Position numbers and translations under genes: made by a program
Part shown: positions 25,900 to 35,621 of the stretch, in pieces
How positions within the stretch are numbered: position 1 is the first letter of the stretch
How the letters are laid out: each line of letters opens with the position of its first letter
Assembly: GCA_016292775.1 (NCBI GenBank)
Contig: JAEDFN010000007.1
Span: 1 to 54,411 of the forward strand
Reading direction: 5' to 3'
Length of the DNA: 54,411 bases
Source of the DNA: Paludibacteraceae bacterium
GTDB lineage: Bacteria; Bacteroidota; Bacteroidia; Bacteroidales; Paludibacteraceae
Notes under the pieces: generated by a model
Database searches by the model: none
Told to the model about the DNA's origin: nothing
The model's input: the letters and a program-made list of their open reading frames with translations, nothing else

Positions 25900-25945
25900 T
25901 TATTATAAACTATAGCGTACTATACGTTAATATCTTGGTTCTATT

Positions 25946-27775
25946 ATGGATAAAGCAATTCATTTTTCCAAATTGTTGGAAGTAAAGGTAAAAAAACATG
26001 CCGGCAGAACCATGCTTTTTTATCGTGATAAAGCCTTAGCAAAATGGGTGGATATTTCTTGGAATGAATTCTATATTCGTTCCCATCAAATCGCTGAAGT
26101 TTGGGCTTCTTTCGGTGTTCAAGAACATGATAGAATAGCTATTTGCAGCCAAAATATGCCACAGTCTCTTATCGTGGATTTCGCTAATTATGCAAATAGA
26201 GCTATCTCCGTACCTATGTATGCAACTGCATCCGAATCGCAAATAGAGTATATCGTCAATGATGCCCAAATAAAAATTGTTTGTGTTGGAGAGCAATTGC
26301 AGTTCGATAATGTTTTACCTATTTTGGAGAGAAATCAATATATTGAGCATGTAGTGGTTTTTGATCCAAGTGTCGATATCAAAGGTTGTACAAAAGCTGT
26401 TTATTTTGATTCGCTTCTTAATCTTGATGTTAATGAGTATGAGAAAGAGGTAAACCGTAGAACAAAAGCTGCCACAGATAAAGATTTGGCGATAATAATG
26501 TATACTTCAGGTACTACGGGAGAGCCAAAAGGCGTTATGCTCCCGCACTCTTGTTTCCTCGAAGCAATGCGTATCCATATAGAAAGATTGACGAGTATAT
26601 CTAAAAACGATACTTCCATGTCGTTTTTGCCGATGACTCACATCTTTGAGCGTGCTTGGGTCTATTATTGTCTTACTCGTGATGTGAAGGTATATCTCAA
26701 TCAATATCCTTCCGAAATACAACAAACTATCAAAGAGGTACGCCCTACAATGCTCTGTTCCGTTCCTCGTTTTTGGGAGAAAATTGCTGCCGGTGTACAA
26801 AATAAAATCGACTCCTTCTCGCCATTGAAAAAAGCTTTGGTTACATGGACAATAGCTGTAGGAGAAGATTATAACTTTAACTATCGTAGATTAGGAAAAA
26901 GGGCTTCTTTCGGATTGTGGTTCAGATACAAACTTGCAGATAAATTGGTATTCTCTACTTTGAAGAAAATTGTGGGTATCGACAAGGGTCGTCTTTTCCC
27001 TGTTGCGGGTGCAGCAATGGATGACAAACTTGCTAAATTCTTCATTAGTATGGGTATTCCTCTTGTTTATGGCTACGGACTTACCGAAACTACCGCTTCC
27101 GTGTGCTGCTATCCGTACAAGAATTATGTTCTTGGTTCTATTGGTAGTTTAATGCCCGGTGTACAAGTGAAAATTGGTGAGGATAACGAGATTTTGGTAA
27201 AAGGAGAGACGGTATTCTCCGGATACTATAATAAACCGGAGGCTACTAAGGCTGCATTTGTCGATGGATGGTTCCGTACCGGTGATGCCGGTCGTCTCGA
27301 TGGTGATGTGCTATTTATGACCGACCGTATTAAAGACCTCTTTAAAACCTCTAATGGAAAATATATTGCCCCTCAACAAATTGAAACAGCTCTCGGGATG
27401 GATAAATATATAGAGCAAATAGCGGTTATTGGTAACAATAGAAATTTCGTTACCGCCATTATTGCTCCGAATATCGAGGCTGTTAAGGCTTTTGCTCAAC
27501 AGCAGAATATATCTTATAACCGTATTGAAGATTTGCTCGAGAATCCTTTAGTGTATAAGTTGTTTGAAGAGCGAATTGCAGAAGCCCAAAAGGATATGGC
27601 AGGTTATGAGCATATAAAGAAGTTCCGCCTTATACCGAAAGGATTTACTATGGAGGCCGGAGAACTTACTTCTACTTTGAAATTGCGCAGAGCTGTAATC
27701 CTTCAGAATTATGCCTCTACTATCGAAGAGATGTATAATTCTGTTGAAGGACCTTTGGGCACTTTAGTGAAATAA
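25946..27775 (+). CDS. Long-chain acyl-CoA synthetase (AMP-forming)
   Basis: This 609-residue enzyme activates fatty acids as acyl-AMP and then acyl-CoA. The ATP-binding motif IIMYTSGTTGEPKGVMLPHS is at about residue 183, with FLPMTHIFERAWVYYCL, the linker motif YGYGLTETTASVCCYP at about 375, and DGWFRTGDAGRLDGD at about 440, as in the FAA/LACS type. The final part covers the C-terminal lid, with the catalytic-lysine region near AGELTSTLKLRR. The gene is 46 bases after rnc and fits with the acpP-fabF lipid context, although acyl chain length cannot be read. Confidence 0.9.
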   Translation: MDKAIHFSKLLEVKVKKHAGRTMLFYRDKALAKWVDISWNEFYIRSHQIAEVWASFGVQEHDRIAICSQNMPQSLIVDFANYANRAISVPMYATASESQIEYIVNDAQIKIVCVGEQLQFDNVLPILERNQYIEHVVVFDPSVDIKGCTKAVYFDSLLNLDVNEYEKEVNRRTKAATDKDLAIIMYTSGTTGEPKGVMLPHSCFLEAMRIHIERLTSISKNDTSMSFLPMTHIFERAWVYYCLTRDVKVYLNQYPSEIQQTIKEVRPTMLCSVPRFWEKIAAGVQNKIDSFSPLKKALVTWTIAVGEDYNFNYRRLGKRASFGLWFRYKLADKLVFSTLKKIVGIDKGRLFPVAGAAMDDKLAKFFISMGIPLVYGYGLTETTASVCCYPYKNYVLGSIGSLMPGVQVKIGEDNEILVKGETVFSGYYNKPEATKAAFVDGWFRTGDAGRLDGDVLFMTDRIKDLFKTSNGKYIAPQQIETALGMDKYIEQIAVIGNNRNFVTAIIAPNIEAVKAFAQQQNISYNRIEDLLENPLVYKLFEERIAEAQKDMAGYEHIKKFRLIPKGFTMEAGELTSTLKLRRAVILQNYASTIEEMYNSVEGPLGTLVK

Positions 27776-27803
27776 TTTATTATTATTTTTTATTTGTAAT
27801 TTT

Positions 27804-28406
27804 ATGAAAAAGTTGTTTTTGTTACTGAGCGCATTCTTGTTTGCTTTTATTTCAAATGCACAAGAGTCTACCTCTTTAGTAGGCACAATTAAAGTGTTTG
27901 AAGATGGTAGTAAAGGTGTGGTGTTTTTTGATAAAGGTGATGGTCATGGTATTGCCGTTTCACTCGACGAGGTTGAGGTATGCTGGTATCCGGCTAAAAC
28001 AAAAAAAACTATGCAGGATATTTCCGGTATATTGAATGTTAATTCACCGGAACTTGTTAATAATCCGGATTGTGGCGTAGCTAATACAGATGCTATTGTA
28101 GTGCAATTAGGTAAAGAAGGATCCCCTGCAGTGAAATGGTGTATGAGTCATGGTGATGGTTGGTATTTGCCATGTGCCGGAGGATTACGCTTCTTGTTGG
28201 CAGTCGCTAATAAAGGAGAAGGAGATAAGGGCCCTATCAGTATCGCTATAGAGATGTTGGGCGGTCAAGGATTTACAAGTAGTTGGTACTGGTCCAGTTC
28301 CGAGATGTCTGCCCGTCATGCTTTTAACGTATCCCGCAGCGGCTCCGCTGTTTCTGATGAGAACAAATACGAGAGTGTGGCTGTCAGAGCTTTTAGAAAT
28401 TTTTAA
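27804..28406 (+). CDS. Small exported protein, DUF1566-like fold
   Basis: This 200-residue protein has a signal peptide of 19-20 residues ending in SNAQ. The mature part includes GDGWYLPCAGGLRFLLAVAN, SSWYWSSSEMSARHAFNVS and VAVRAFRNF, which recall the DUF1566 and Fibrobacter-paralogous-domain proteins, where a Trp-Tyr-Leu-Pro block is followed by a Trp-Ser-Ser-Ser-Glu block. No enzyme motif is present. It closes the rightward run behind the acyl-CoA synthetase (gap 28 bases) and ends at a strong terminator shared with lon. Confidence 0.6.
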   Translation: MKKLFLLLSAFLFAFISNAQESTSLVGTIKVFEDGSKGVVFFDKGDGHGIAVSLDEVEVCWYPAKTKKTMQDISGILNVNSPELVNNPDCGVANTDAIVVQLGKEGSPAVKWCMSHGDGWYLPCAGGLRFLLAVANKGEGDKGPISIAIEMLGGQGFTSSWYWSSSEMSARHAFNVSRSGSAVSDENKYESVAVRAFRNF

Positions 28407-28422
28407 TCAGAACATACTAAAT

Positions 28423-28463
28423 AAAAAAACGCAATACCCGTTAAATGGATATTGCGTTTTTTT
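28423..28463. terminator. Terminator between the 27804-28406 gene and lon
   Basis: A stem of about 15 bp (28423-28438 with 28447-28463, one bulge) has A-run and T-run flanks on both sides, so it can stop both convergent transcripts. Confidence 0.8.
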
Positions 28464-28481
28464 ATTGTACACGGATAATCA

Positions 28482-30869
28482 CTATACTAATGCAATTTTT
28501 AACGCTTCCATCATCGTTTTACAATAGTGGAATGTGAGGCCGGTTAGATAGTTAGGGTTGATATCTTCAATATCTTTTTGATTGTCATTGCACAAGATTA
28601 TTTCTTTAATTCCTGCACGTTTTGCAGCCAATATTTTTTCTTTGATACCACCTACAGGGAGCAGTTTTCCACGAAGAGTAATCTCTCCGGTCATTGCAAG
28701 TCTGTCCTTTACTTTTTTACCTGTGAATGCCGACGTCATAGCAGTGAGTATTGCGATACCGGCAGAAGGTCCGTCTTTCGGAGTCGCTCCTTCCGGAACG
28801 TGGATGTGGATGCTGTGGTTGTCAAGAAATTCTTGTGTAATACCAAGTTCGTCAGTGTGGCTTTTTATGAATTCCATAGCGAGTTGTGCCGACTCTTTCA
28901 TTACGTTACCTAAATTACCTGTCATAGATAATTTGCAGTCCTTCTGATTGTTAAGCGACGTCTCGATATATAATATCTCACCACCTACTTGAGTCCATGC
29001 AAGTCCGGTAACTACTCCGGTATATCCGCTTATATCGTAAATATCGTGGTCGATATGTGTGGTACCTAAATACTCTTTCAAGTCTTTCTGCTCGATAGTG
29101 GTAGTGAAATTTTCATCCAGAGCAATTTGACGAGCCACTTTTCTAAGTATTTTTGCAATATTTCTTTCCAGTGAACGAACCCCGCTTTCACGAGTATAAT
29201 TCTCTATTATAGCCCTTAATGCAGGTTTTGAAAATTTCACTTGCTCCTTCTTAATTCCGTGTATTTCAAGTTGTTTTGGAATTAAGTGGCGAGTAGCTAT
29301 TTCCAATTTCTCTTCCGTGATGTAGCCGTTTACCTCTATGAGTTCCATCCTGTCGAGCAAAGGACGGTCAATAGAGCTGATATCATTTGCCGTTGCAATA
29401 AACAGAACCTTAGAGAGGTCGAAATCTATATCCAAAAAATTGTCGTGGAAAGTGGAATTCTGCTCGGGGTCAAGCACTTCCAATAATGCTGAACTTGGGT
29501 CTCCCTTGTAGTCAGCACTTATTTTGTCTATCTCATCGAGTACAAAAACCGGGTTTGAAGATGCACATTTATTTATGTTTTGAATAATTCTACCCGGCAT
29601 TGCTCCGATATATGTGCGTCTGTGACCGCGTATTTCCGCTTCATCATGCAGTCCTCCGAGCGACATTCTGGTGTATTTCCTTCCTAATGATTCCGCTATA
29701 GATTTGCATAATGACGTTTTTCCAACTCCCGGAGGGCCGTAAAGGCATATTATCGGGGATTTTAAATCGCCCTTTAATTTAAGCACCGAAAGGTATTCTA
29801 TTATTCTCTCTTTTACCTTCTCCATTCCGAAGTGGTCGCGGTTGATAATCTTTGTTGCTTTGTTGATATTAAAATTATCCTTTGTGTATTTGTTCCACGG
29901 CAGTCCCACCATCGTTTCCAAATAATTTATTTGTACGGAATAGTCGGGAGTCGATGGGTTCATCCTTTGAGCTTTGCGAAGTTCTTTTTCAAATACCTCT
30001 TTAGTCTTTTCATCCCATTTCTGCTTCTTGGCTTTGGCTATCAACTCGTCAAAATCATTAGTGCCGTCGTCACCCAACTCCTCTTGAATAGTTTTCATCT
30101 GTTGATGTAGGAAGAATTCCCTCTGCTGTTGGTCGATATCCAAGCGCACCTTTTGTTGTAGATTATTCTTCAAGTCAATAATCTGACGCTCTTTTATCAA
30201 GTGTAGAAACAGTTTTTCAGCTCTAATTTTTAGGCTTGGCTCGGCATACAATTCTACTTTAGTCTTGATGTCGAGATTGAAATTATTACATATATAATTA
30301 ATTAATGTAACAGGATTGTCGAAATTTCTTAAAGCAAAGCCAACCTCTTTTGGGATGGAAGTGCTCTCTTTTATTATTTCTAAAGCTGAGTCTTTAATAG
30401 CACTTACGTTTATTTCAAAAGTGGCTTTATCCTCTTCGGAAACCTCTATTTCAGGTGCTAATTCAATTCTTGATTGCAAATAAGGAGTAGTGGATGTTAC
30501 TTCACATATACGGGCACGTCTCTTTCCTTGAAGTATTACTGTGACATTTCCATCAGGTAAATCTATGATTCTTATAATGCTGGCAATAGTGCCATATTCA
30601 TAAAAATCGGAAATATTCGGGTCTTCTACTCGAGGGTCTATCTGTGTAACCGTTAGTAATTCTCCCGCTTTTTGATACACTTCTCGTACTGCTCGAAGAC
30701 TCTTTTTCCTACCTACATTAACGGGTATGATAACCCTTGGAAACAAGATGTTGTCTCGCATCGGTAAGGTGGGTAATACATCATTATCCTTACATTCAAT
30801 AGTTTGCTCTTCTGTCGACGTGTTTATCGGTATAATCTCTGCTTGTAAATCGTCTGATAAATTAAACAT
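28482..30869 (-). CDS. lon: ATP-dependent protease Lon
   Basis: This 795-residue AAA+ serine protease degrades damaged and regulatory proteins in the cytoplasm. The N-terminal substrate domain spans about 30-230, the Walker A motif CLYGPPGVGKTSLCKS is at about 375, Walker B and sensor regions follow (FVLDEIDKIS), and the protease domain holds the catalytic pair: serine in PKDGPSAGIAIL at about residue 700 and lysine in GGIKEKILAAKRAG at about 743. Length is standard for LonA. No TAnnTTTG box is visible upstream, but a TGACAA/TTGTCA pair lies at 30889-30916, as upstream of clpB. Confidence 0.96.
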   Translation of the reverse strand: MFNLSDDLQAEIIPINTSTEEQTIECKDNDVLPTLPMRDNILFPRVIIPVNVGRKKSLRAVREVYQKAGELLTVTQIDPRVEDPNISDFYEYGTIASIIRIIDLPDGNVTVILQGKRRARICEVTSTTPYLQSRIELAPEIEVSEEDKATFEINVSAIKDSALEIIKESTSIPKEVGFALRNFDNPVTLINYICNNFNLDIKTKVELYAEPSLKIRAEKLFLHLIKERQIIDLKNNLQQKVRLDIDQQQREFFLHQQMKTIQEELGDDGTNDFDELIAKAKKQKWDEKTKEVFEKELRKAQRMNPSTPDYSVQINYLETMVGLPWNKYTKDNFNINKATKIINRDHFGMEKVKERIIEYLSVLKLKGDLKSPIICLYGPPGVGKTSLCKSIAESLGRKYTRMSLGGLHDEAEIRGHRRTYIGAMPGRIIQNINKCASSNPVFVLDEIDKISADYKGDPSSALLEVLDPEQNSTFHDNFLDIDFDLSKVLFIATANDISSIDRPLLDRMELIEVNGYITEEKLEIATRHLIPKQLEIHGIKKEQVKFSKPALRAIIENYTRESGVRSLERNIAKILRKVARQIALDENFTTTIEQKDLKEYLGTTHIDHDIYDISGYTGVVTGLAWTQVGGEILYIETSLNNQKDCKLSMTGNLGNVMKESAQLAMEFIKSHTDELGITQEFLDNHSIHIHVPEGATPKDGPSAGIAILTAMTSAFTGKKVKDRLAMTGEITLRGKLLPVGGIKEKILAAKRAGIKEIILCNDNQKDIEDINPNYLTGLTFHYCKTMMEALKIALV

Positions 30870-30888
30870 GTTTATTTATTGTATTTGC

Positions 30889-30916
30889 TGACAATATGGC
30901 ACTATTATCGTTGTCA
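30889..30916. promoter_or_regulatory. TGACAA/TTGTCA pair upstream of lon
   Basis: TGACAA at 30889-30894 and TTGTCA at 30911-30916 are inverted half-sites 16 bases apart, 20-47 bases before the lon start. The same hexamers stand one base apart in front of clpB. The rest of the 30870-31258 gap contains only the glycogen synthase promoter. Confidence 0.3.
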
Positions 30917-31208
30917 TTTTGTCCGTGATTTATACTACTTATTGCTTTTGTCGGTTTTTAACCGTTTACCATATATTAGCAATATCCGTGCCATTGAATA
31001 TTATGTCGCTTATTTATATATTTTAGAGTAGGTGTCGATAGTGTAAATAGTTAAATTGTTGAAATTATATGTTGTATAACATTGTTTTTACTTTCTATGA
31101 GTAAAAATAATTCATTAAATTGATTTTTGTAAAATACTGATAATTATAATTATATATTGATTTAGGAAGAAATATTGCAGAAATATTGCTATAATAATAT
31201 TCTATAAA

Positions 31209-31239
31209 TTTGCAGTTTCAAAATGTTTGTGTAACTTTG
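31209..31239 (+). promoter_or_regulatory. Promoter of the glycogen synthase-phosphorylase pair
   Basis: TTTG at 31209-31212, 19 bases, TAACTTTG at 31232-31239: a full consensus match, about 32 bases before the ATG at 31271. Confidence 0.8.
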
Positions 31240-31270
31240 CATTTGAAAAATAGATTATTTGAGTATAAAA

Positions 31271-32869
31271 ATGGGAAAAATGATTAAGCCTGATTTTGTT
31301 TTTGAAATCAGTTGGGAAGTATGTAATAAGATAGGTGGTATTTATGCCGTGCTTTCTACTAAAGCGAAAAGCATGGTTAAATATTTAAATAATAATGTGC
31401 TTTTTATAGGTCCTGAATTTAATAAAGATGCTGATAATAAATTGTTTATAGCGGAAGAAGAGACGGATTTTTTAAAGTATCTACAAAGTACATATTCTAT
31501 TTCCGCCCGTATTGGTAAATGGGATATTCCCGGTAGCCCAAAAGCATTATTGGTCGATTTTTCTACATTGTACTCTAAAAAGAATGATATTTATACCGAG
31601 ATGTGGCAAGAATACGGTGTTGATTCTTTGCATGCGTATGGAGATTACGATGAGGCAGGAATGTTTGGAATCGCTTCCGGCATCGTTATAAAAGCATATT
31701 GCGAGTTCTATAAACTTACATCAAAAAAAGTTGTTGCTCATTTCAATGAGTGGATGACCGGTTTCGGGCTTTTTTATATCAAAAAATATTGTGATAATAT
31801 AGCCACGATGTTTACAACTCACGCTACTACCGTAGGTAGGTCTATTGCCGGTAATGGTAAAGAGTTATATACATATTTCGAAGGATATCATGGATTTCAG
31901 ATGGCGGAAGAGCTTAATGTAGCAAGTAAACATTCGGTAGAATATCATGCCGCTCATCTTGCCGATTGCTTTACTACTGTAAGTAATATCACCAATAACG
32001 AATGTATTCAATTGCTGGAGAAACCGGCAGATGTTGTTACTCCTAACGGATTTGAGCTCGACTTCGTGCCACGTGGTGCTGCATTAAAAAATATTTCTAA
32101 TGCCTCTCGTAAAAAATTAATAGAGGTAGCTCAGCAGTTGTTGAACGAAAAAATCGATCCAAACTCCGTTATAACTGCTATTTCCGGCAGATACGAGTAT
32201 AAAAACAAGGGTATCGACATATATATTGATGCTTTAAGTAAGATTAATGCTACAAATAATATTCCTGTTTTGGCTTATATTCTCGTCCCTGCTTGGCATT
32301 CCGGTGCAAAAGATCTATCTAATAATAGTGGTGACGGAATTACAACTCATAATTTGATGAGACCTTATAACGACCTTATAATTAACGAGTTGAAAAATAA
32401 GGGATTGGTAAATTCAAAGGAAAATAAAGTTAAGGTGGTTTTTGTACCGGCATACCTTTGTGGAGACGATGGTGTGTTTGATATCCCTTATTATCAGTTA
32501 CTTGCCGGCTTTGACATCACTATATTCCCTTCATACTATGAGCCTTGGGGATATACTCCTATGGAGAGTGTGGCTTTTGGAATTCCTACCGTTACTACCT
32601 CTCTTTCCGGTTTTGGTAACTGGGTTGCTCCTGATGGCCAGGATGTTAATAAAGGTGTTGCCGTAATTAGCCGTGACGATAAAAATTTTGATTTTGTAAG
32701 CGCAAAAGTCGCAGAGCAAATTATTGCCATCAAATCTTATAAAGAAAACGGCGAAATAAATGCCGTTAAAAATGCCGCGAAAGAATATGCTAAAAAAACT
32801 CGATGGACAAATTTCTTCGAGTTATATAAAGAGGCATACTCCGTGGCTCTACAAAATAAATTGAAATAA
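31271..32869 (+). CDS. Glycogen synthase, GT3-like
   Basis: This 532-residue glycosyltransferase should extend alpha-1,4-glucan from a nucleotide glucose. The start FEISWEVCNKIGGIYAVLST resembles the eukaryotic-type GT3 glycogen synthases, as does FIGPEFNKD, rather than the shorter KTGGLGD opening of bacterial GlgA. Further marks are FNEWMTGFG (about 160), TTHATTVGRSIAGNGKELY (about 180), and the acceptor-site block SYYEPWGYTPMESVAFGIPT near residue 420. The ATG at 31271 is used; the longer frame begins at a TTG. The phosphorylase gene starts 51 bases after its stop, so synthesis and breakdown are encoded together. Confidence 0.85.
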   Translation: MGKMIKPDFVFEISWEVCNKIGGIYAVLSTKAKSMVKYLNNNVLFIGPEFNKDADNKLFIAEEETDFLKYLQSTYSISARIGKWDIPGSPKALLVDFSTLYSKKNDIYTEMWQEYGVDSLHAYGDYDEAGMFGIASGIVIKAYCEFYKLTSKKVVAHFNEWMTGFGLFYIKKYCDNIATMFTTHATTVGRSIAGNGKELYTYFEGYHGFQMAEELNVASKHSVEYHAAHLADCFTTVSNITNNECIQLLEKPADVVTPNGFELDFVPRGAALKNISNASRKKLIEVAQQLLNEKIDPNSVITAISGRYEYKNKGIDIYIDALSKINATNNIPVLAYILVPAWHSGAKDLSNNSGDGITTHNLMRPYNDLIINELKNKGLVNSKENKVKVVFVPAYLCGDDGVFDIPYYQLLAGFDITIFPSYYEPWGYTPMESVAFGIPTVTTSLSGFGNWVAPDGQDVNKGVAVISRDDKNFDFVSAKVAEQIIAIKSYKENGEINAVKNAAKEYAKKTRWTNFFELYKEAYSVALQNKLK

Positions 32870-32920
32870 TTTCTAGTATAATAATATAACCATCCGTAAT
32901 GGAGATAGCTATCATTTAAT

Positions 32921-35494
32921 ATGGAAATAAAAGTGAATAGTGTAAACGAACCTAATTTTGTTGAGTTTACAGTAAAAAACAAATTGCCTAAAAAGCTTCA
33001 ACGTCTTGATGAATTGGCACATAACTTATTGTGGGTGTGGAGTGTAGACGTTAAGAATTTGTTTAAATCTATTGATGAGGATTTGTGGACGGATACTAAA
33101 CACAATCCCCTCAGTATGCTTGAAAAAGCTCGCTCTGAGCGTTGGAAAGAGCTGGAGAAAGATGCTAAATTCTTAGCCGACCTCGATCGTGTTTATGATA
33201 TGTATAAAGAGTATATGGCAGAAAAGTACAACGATAAAGTACCTTCTGTTGCATATTTCTCTATGGAATACGGCCTTACCGACCACTTGAGAATCTATTC
33301 CGGTGGCCTTGGTGTACTCGCCGGTGATTACCTTAAAGAGGCTTCCGATAGTAGAGTGAACATGGTGGCTATTGGTTTCCTCTATCGTTATGGGTATTTT
33401 ACTCAAACTTTAAGTGTTGACGGACAACAAATAGCAAACTATGAAGCTCAGCAGTTCGGCCATCTTCCTCTTACTCAAGTGAAGAATGCCGATGGTACTC
33501 CTTTCATTGTTGAAGTGCCTTATCCTGAACGAGTAGTATATGCTAACGTATGGAAAGTGCAAGTGGGTAGAGTGCCTCTCTATTTGCTCGATACGGATAT
33601 GGAGTTGAATAGCGAATTCGACCGCTCAATTACTCACCAATTATATGGTGGCGATTGGGAAAATCGTATCAAACAAGAAATCTTGCTCGGTATCGGTGGC
33701 GTGCTCACCCTCAAAAAACTCGGTATTAAACAAGATGTTTATCACTGCAACGAAGGTCATGCGGCACTCCTTAATATACAACGTCTTGAGGATTACGTGC
33801 AAGAGGGACTCTCTTTCCAAGAGGCTTTGGAGGTAGTAGGCGCTTCATCATTATACACCGTTCATACTCCTGTTCCTGCCGGTCACGACTATTTCGACGA
33901 AGGTCTTTTCGGAAAATATATGGGCGGATATCCTGAAAAATTGGGAATCACTTGGAACGATTTAATGGATATGGGCCGTGAAAACCCGGGCTCACAAGAG
34001 AGATTCTGTATGTCTATCTTTGCTTGCAATACATGCCAATACGTCAACGGTGTAAGCTGGCTTCATGGCAAAGTAAGCCAAGAGATGTTTAATCCTATCT
34101 GGAAGGGTTATCTCCCGGAAGAACTCCATGTAAGCTATGTTACTAACGGAGTTCATATGCCTACTTGGGCTACTTCTGAATGGAAAGCTCTTTACGAAAA
34201 ATATTTCGATAAACATTTCTATGCCGACCAATCGAATATGAAAATATGGAAGGCTATATATAATGTGCCGGACGAGGAAATATGGGCTACAAGAACCAAG
34301 TTAAAGAACAAACTCATCGATTATATCAAGGATCAATTTACAACCAGCTGGTTGAAAAATCAAAATGATCCTTCAAAAATCGTTTCTATTCTCGACAAAA
34401 TTAATCCTAATGCATTGATAATAGGATTCGGACGTCGTTTTGCTACATATAAAAGAGCACATCTGCTCTTCACAGACCTGGAACGCTTGGAGAAAATTGT
34501 TAACGACCCTATTCATCCGGTTCAATTCCTCTTTACAGGAAAAGCTCACCCTGCAGATGGAGGAGGTCAAGGCCTTATTAAACGAATAATAGAGATTTCT
34601 CGCATGCCTCAATTCCTCGGAAAAATTATTTTCTTGGAGAATTATGATATGCGCCTCGCAAAACGCCTTATCTCAGGTGTGGATATTTGGCTTAATACCC
34701 CTACACGACCTCTCGAAGCTTCCGGTACTTCCGGCGAAAAAGCACAAATGAATGGAGTGCTAAACTTCTCAGTTCTCGATGGTTGGTGGTTTGAAGGTTA
34801 CGTGAAAGGCGCTGGTTGGGCTCTTACGGAAAAACGTACTTACGAAAACCAAACTTATCAAGATCAACTCGATGCCGCTACTATCTATTCTATGCTTGAA
34901 AACGAGATTATTCCTCTCTATTTCGCTAAGAATACTAAAGGTTATTCCCCTGAATGGATACAATATATCAAAAAGTCCATCGCAGAAATTACTCCTCGCT
35001 TCACTATGAAGAGGATGATTGATGACTATATCTCTAAATTCTACAATCCTATGAATAAACGTACTAATATGATTGTTAGAGATAATTTCGCTAAAGCACG
35101 TGAAATAGCGGAATGGAAATCTGTAATGGCAAAAGGTTGGAATGATATCGAAGTGGAACCGGTAAAATGCTACTTCCCTGATGCAGATATGTATGCTGTT
35201 GGTGATAAAGTGCTGTTCTCTACCGTTGTCGATACAAAAGGTCTTGTGGATAATAGAATCGGCATTGAACTTGTTATCACCTTCCGCGATGCTAAAGGTC
35301 ACGATCATATCAAGGAGGTTAAAGAATTTAATTTGATGAAAACCGAGGGCACGAAATTGTATTTCGAATTAAAACATCAATTATCTCAAAGCGGACAATT
35401 CCGTATGGGATTCAGAATGTTCCCTAATAACGACGACCTTCCACATAGAATGAATTTCTGCTATGTGCGCTGGTTGCCTTTCGTGAATGCATAA
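32921..35494 (+). CDS. glgP: Alpha-glucan phosphorylase
   Basis: This 857-residue GT35 enzyme releases glucose-1-phosphate from glycogen or maltodextrin using pyridoxal phosphate. The pyridoxal lysine is in the block EASGTSGEKAQMNGVLNFSV at about residue 605. Other family marks are YFSMEYGLTDHLRIYSGGLG (about 110), HCNEGHAALLNIQRL (about 275) and GFGRRFATYKRAHLL near 505. The N-terminal 100-residue extension with LAHNLLWVWS places it in the branch of alpha-glucan phosphorylases found in archaea and Bacteroidota. It ends at a strong terminator, 35516-35540. Confidence 0.93.
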   Translation: MEIKVNSVNEPNFVEFTVKNKLPKKLQRLDELAHNLLWVWSVDVKNLFKSIDEDLWTDTKHNPLSMLEKARSERWKELEKDAKFLADLDRVYDMYKEYMAEKYNDKVPSVAYFSMEYGLTDHLRIYSGGLGVLAGDYLKEASDSRVNMVAIGFLYRYGYFTQTLSVDGQQIANYEAQQFGHLPLTQVKNADGTPFIVEVPYPERVVYANVWKVQVGRVPLYLLDTDMELNSEFDRSITHQLYGGDWENRIKQEILLGIGGVLTLKKLGIKQDVYHCNEGHAALLNIQRLEDYVQEGLSFQEALEVVGASSLYTVHTPVPAGHDYFDEGLFGKYMGGYPEKLGITWNDLMDMGRENPGSQERFCMSIFACNTCQYVNGVSWLHGKVSQEMFNPIWKGYLPEELHVSYVTNGVHMPTWATSEWKALYEKYFDKHFYADQSNMKIWKAIYNVPDEEIWATRTKLKNKLIDYIKDQFTTSWLKNQNDPSKIVSILDKINPNALIIGFGRRFATYKRAHLLFTDLERLEKIVNDPIHPVQFLFTGKAHPADGGGQGLIKRIIEISRMPQFLGKIIFLENYDMRLAKRLISGVDIWLNTPTRPLEASGTSGEKAQMNGVLNFSVLDGWWFEGYVKGAGWALTEKRTYENQTYQDQLDAATIYSMLENEIIPLYFAKNTKGYSPEWIQYIKKSIAEITPRFTMKRMIDDYISKFYNPMNKRTNMIVRDNFAKAREIAEWKSVMAKGWNDIEVEPVKCYFPDADMYAVGDKVLFSTVVDTKGLVDNRIGIELVITFRDAKGHDHIKEVKEFNLMKTEGTKLYFELKHQLSQSGQFRMGFRMFPNNDDLPHRMNFCYVRWLPFVNA

Positions 35495-35515
35495 TATCTT
35501 TTATTTATTTTGATG

Positions 35516-35540
35516 TGCCACCTATGTTTTGTAGGTGGCA
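35516..35540 (+). terminator. Terminator after glgP
   Basis: TGCCACCTA at 35516-35524 pairs perfectly with TAGGTGGCA at 35532-35540 around a 7-base loop and is followed by eight Ts. Confidence 0.9.
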
Positions 35541-35558
35541 TTTTTTTTGAAAAAATAA

Positions 35559-35590
35559 TTTGGTCGCTTTAAAATGTTTCATTAACTTTG
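35559..35590 (+). promoter_or_regulatory. Promoter of the two-domain lipoprotein gene
   Basis: TTTG at 35559-35562, 20 bases, TAACTTTG at 35583-35590; the start codon is at 35622. Confidence 0.75.
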
Positions 35591-35621
35591 CATCTCGAAT
35601 AACTATTAATTATTAATACAT

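Noticed and set aside
34769..35308. 179-codon frame on the minus strand inside glgP
   Set aside because: It is antisense to a conserved enzyme and shows no protein-like pattern.
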